From NCBI GenBank assembly GCA_902782795.1, contig CACZOT010000016.1, positions 1-14,594 of the forward strand: DNA of 14,594 nucleotides, read 5' to 3'. The DNA is from an uncultured Eubacteriales bacterium. GTDB taxonomy: Bacteria; Bacillota; Clostridia; Christensenellales; Aristaeellaceae. How positions within the stretch are numbered: the first letter of the stretch is position 1; each line of letters begins with the position of its first letter. Below, piece by piece: positions 13,459-14,594 of this stretch. The position numbers and the translations under genes were made by a program. Below the pieces are notes generated by a model. The model made no database searches and had not been told where the DNA came from. It saw nothing but the letters and a program-made list of their open reading frames with translations.

Positions 13459-13504
13459 GGACCGCGGGAAGCCAACGAAACAAGGCTAAGGAGGTCGAAC
13501 GCCC

Positions 13505-14593
13505 ATGGATAAGGTCCGCATCGGCATCATCGGCTGCGGCGGCATCGCCAACGGAAAACACATGCCCGCTCTTTCCAAGATCCCGGAGGTGGAGATGGTC
13601 GCCTTCTGCGATCTGATCGAGGAACGCGCCCAGAAGGCCGCCCAGGAGTACGGCGTGCCCGGCGCGAAGGTCTTTACCGATTATAAGGAGCTGCTCAAGC
13701 TGGATCTGGACGTCGTGCATGTGCTCACGCCCAACAGGCAGCATTCCTTCATCACCGTGGACGCCCTCGAGGCCGGCAAGCACGTCATGTGCGAAAAGCC
13801 CATGGCCATCAACTCCGCCGAGGCCAGGAAGATGCTGGACGCCGCCAAGCGCACCGGCAAGAAGCTCACCATCGGCTACCAGAACCGCCACCGTCCGGAA
13901 TCGCTGTATCTGAAAAAGTGCATCGAAGCCGGTGATCTGGGCGAGATCTACTTCGCCCGCGCCCTCGCCATCCGCCGCCGCGGCGTGCCCACCTGGGGCG
14001 TGTTCCTGGACGCGGAGAACCAGGGCGGCGGCCCGCTGATCGATATCGGCACCCACGCGCTGGATCTCACCCTCTGGGAAATGGACAACTACGAGCCCGC
14101 CATGGTCGTCGGCAACACCTTCCGCAAGCTCGCCGATACCGAGAACGCCGCCAACCCCTGGGGCCCGTGGGATCCCAAGAAGTTCACCGTCGAGGACAGC
14201 GCGTTCGGCTACATCCGCATGAAGAACGGCGCCGTCATCATGCTCGAGAGCAGCTGGGCCCTCAATACCCTCCTGACCGAGGACGGCAAGGTCGTGCTCT
14301 GCGGCACCAAGGGCGGCGCGGATATGATGGGCGAGAACGGCGGCCTCCGCTTCAACGGCGAGCGCTTCTCCAAGCTCTATACCACCGAGCCCGATCTCCG
14401 CGGCCGCGGCGTGGCTTTCTATGACGCCAATATGGGCGGCACCCCGCCGGAGCGCGAGGCCCGCATGTGGATCGAGCACGTCATGCACGACGGCCCGCTC
14501 TATACCAAGCCCGAGCAGGCCTTCGTCGTGACCCAGATCCTCGAGGCCATCTACGAATCCAACAAGACCGGCAAACCGGTGTATTTCGACTGA
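13505..14593 (+). CDS. Gfo/Idh/MocA family oxidoreductase
   Basis: The product is 362 aa and complete, ending one base before the window end. The N-terminal Rossmann fold has GIIGCGGIANGKHMPAL (7-23), Asp36 (FCDL) in the position that usually selects NAD over NADP, and the conserved EKP at 97-99 (HVMCEKPMAIN), whose Lys is catalytic. The C-terminal domain contains GGGPLIDIGTHALDLTLW (174-191) with Asp180 and His184 as the expected catalytic pair. The family oxidises or reduces hydroxyls of sugars, inositols and related compounds; the exact substrate is not readable. The divergent RpiR regulator next door supports a role in carbohydrate catabolism. Strong promoter and ribosome site. Confidence 0.93.
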   Translation: MDKVRIGIIGCGGIANGKHMPALSKIPEVEMVAFCDLIEERAQKAAQEYGVPGAKVFTDYKELLKLDLDVVHVLTPNRQHSFITVDALEAGKHVMCEKPMAINSAEARKMLDAAKRTGKKLTIGYQNRHRPESLYLKKCIEAGDLGEIYFARALAIRRRGVPTWGVFLDAENQGGGPLIDIGTHALDLTLWEMDNYEPAMVVGNTFRKLADTENAANPWGPWDPKKFTVEDSAFGYIRMKNGAVIMLESSWALNTLLTEDGKVVLCGTKGGADMMGENGGLRFNGERFSKLYTTEPDLRGRGVAFYDANMGGTPPEREARMWIEHVMHDGPLYTKPEQAFVVTQILEAIYESNKTGKPVYFD

Positions 14594-14594
14594 G

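Overview
The window is GC-rich and compactly coded. It most likely comes from an endospore-forming, high-GC member of the Firmicutes (Clostridia). The evidence is a yabP-yabQ-divIC cluster, which is a sporulation and cell-division neighbourhood, strong AAGGAGG ribosome sites before most genes, sigma-A-like promoters, a MurR/RpiR regulator and a ROK protein. A Christensenellales-like gut lineage is a guess only. Fifteen protein genes are supported. No rRNA, tRNA, CRISPR array, transposase or phage gene was seen.

Layout. Positions 106-3063 (minus strand): a RadC-like JAB-domain protein and a ROK-family sugar kinase/regulator are 14 bp apart, followed by a metal-dependent amidohydrolase with its own promoter and an operator-like palindrome. 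Positions 3258-5257 (plus strand): yabP, yabQ, divIC and a Ppx/GppA phosphatase; divIC has a separate promoter surrounded by CGGTCG repeats. Positions 5495-6631 (minus): an exported HtrA-like PDZ serine protease, divergent from 6889-9759 (plus): an M55 D-aminopeptidase, a small two-helix membrane protein and a GT-C membrane glycosyltransferase. Positions 10035-10817 (minus): a nucleoside phosphorylase with a near-consensus promoter. Positions 11189-13305 (minus): an RpiR regulator translationally coupled to a BaiN/HI0933-type flavoprotein, divergent from a Gfo/Idh/MocA oxidoreductase at 13505-14593 (plus).

The most distinctive DNA is a family of three related intergenic elements of about 225 bp (5261-5488, 9789-10016, 10927-11149). 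All lie in the same orientation. Each is a chain of hairpins bounded by inverted copies of CGCCAGGGG...CCCCTGGACCCC, with a rho-independent terminator near the middle. They look like a non-autonomous, MITE/REP-like repeat that doubles as a terminator cassette.

No clear multi-gene novel system is visible. The protein-level oddities are lost metal or catalytic signatures in three otherwise ordinary proteins: RadC-like (AHNHPSG replaced by AHVLAAG), ROK (zinc cysteines replaced by Tyr/Tyr/Ser) and Ppx/GppA (Asp to Asn in the DxGGGSxE motif). Several promoters carry palindromes or helically phased repeats that could be binding sites of undescribed local regulators. Every functional statement comes from reading motifs by eye; no database search was possible.
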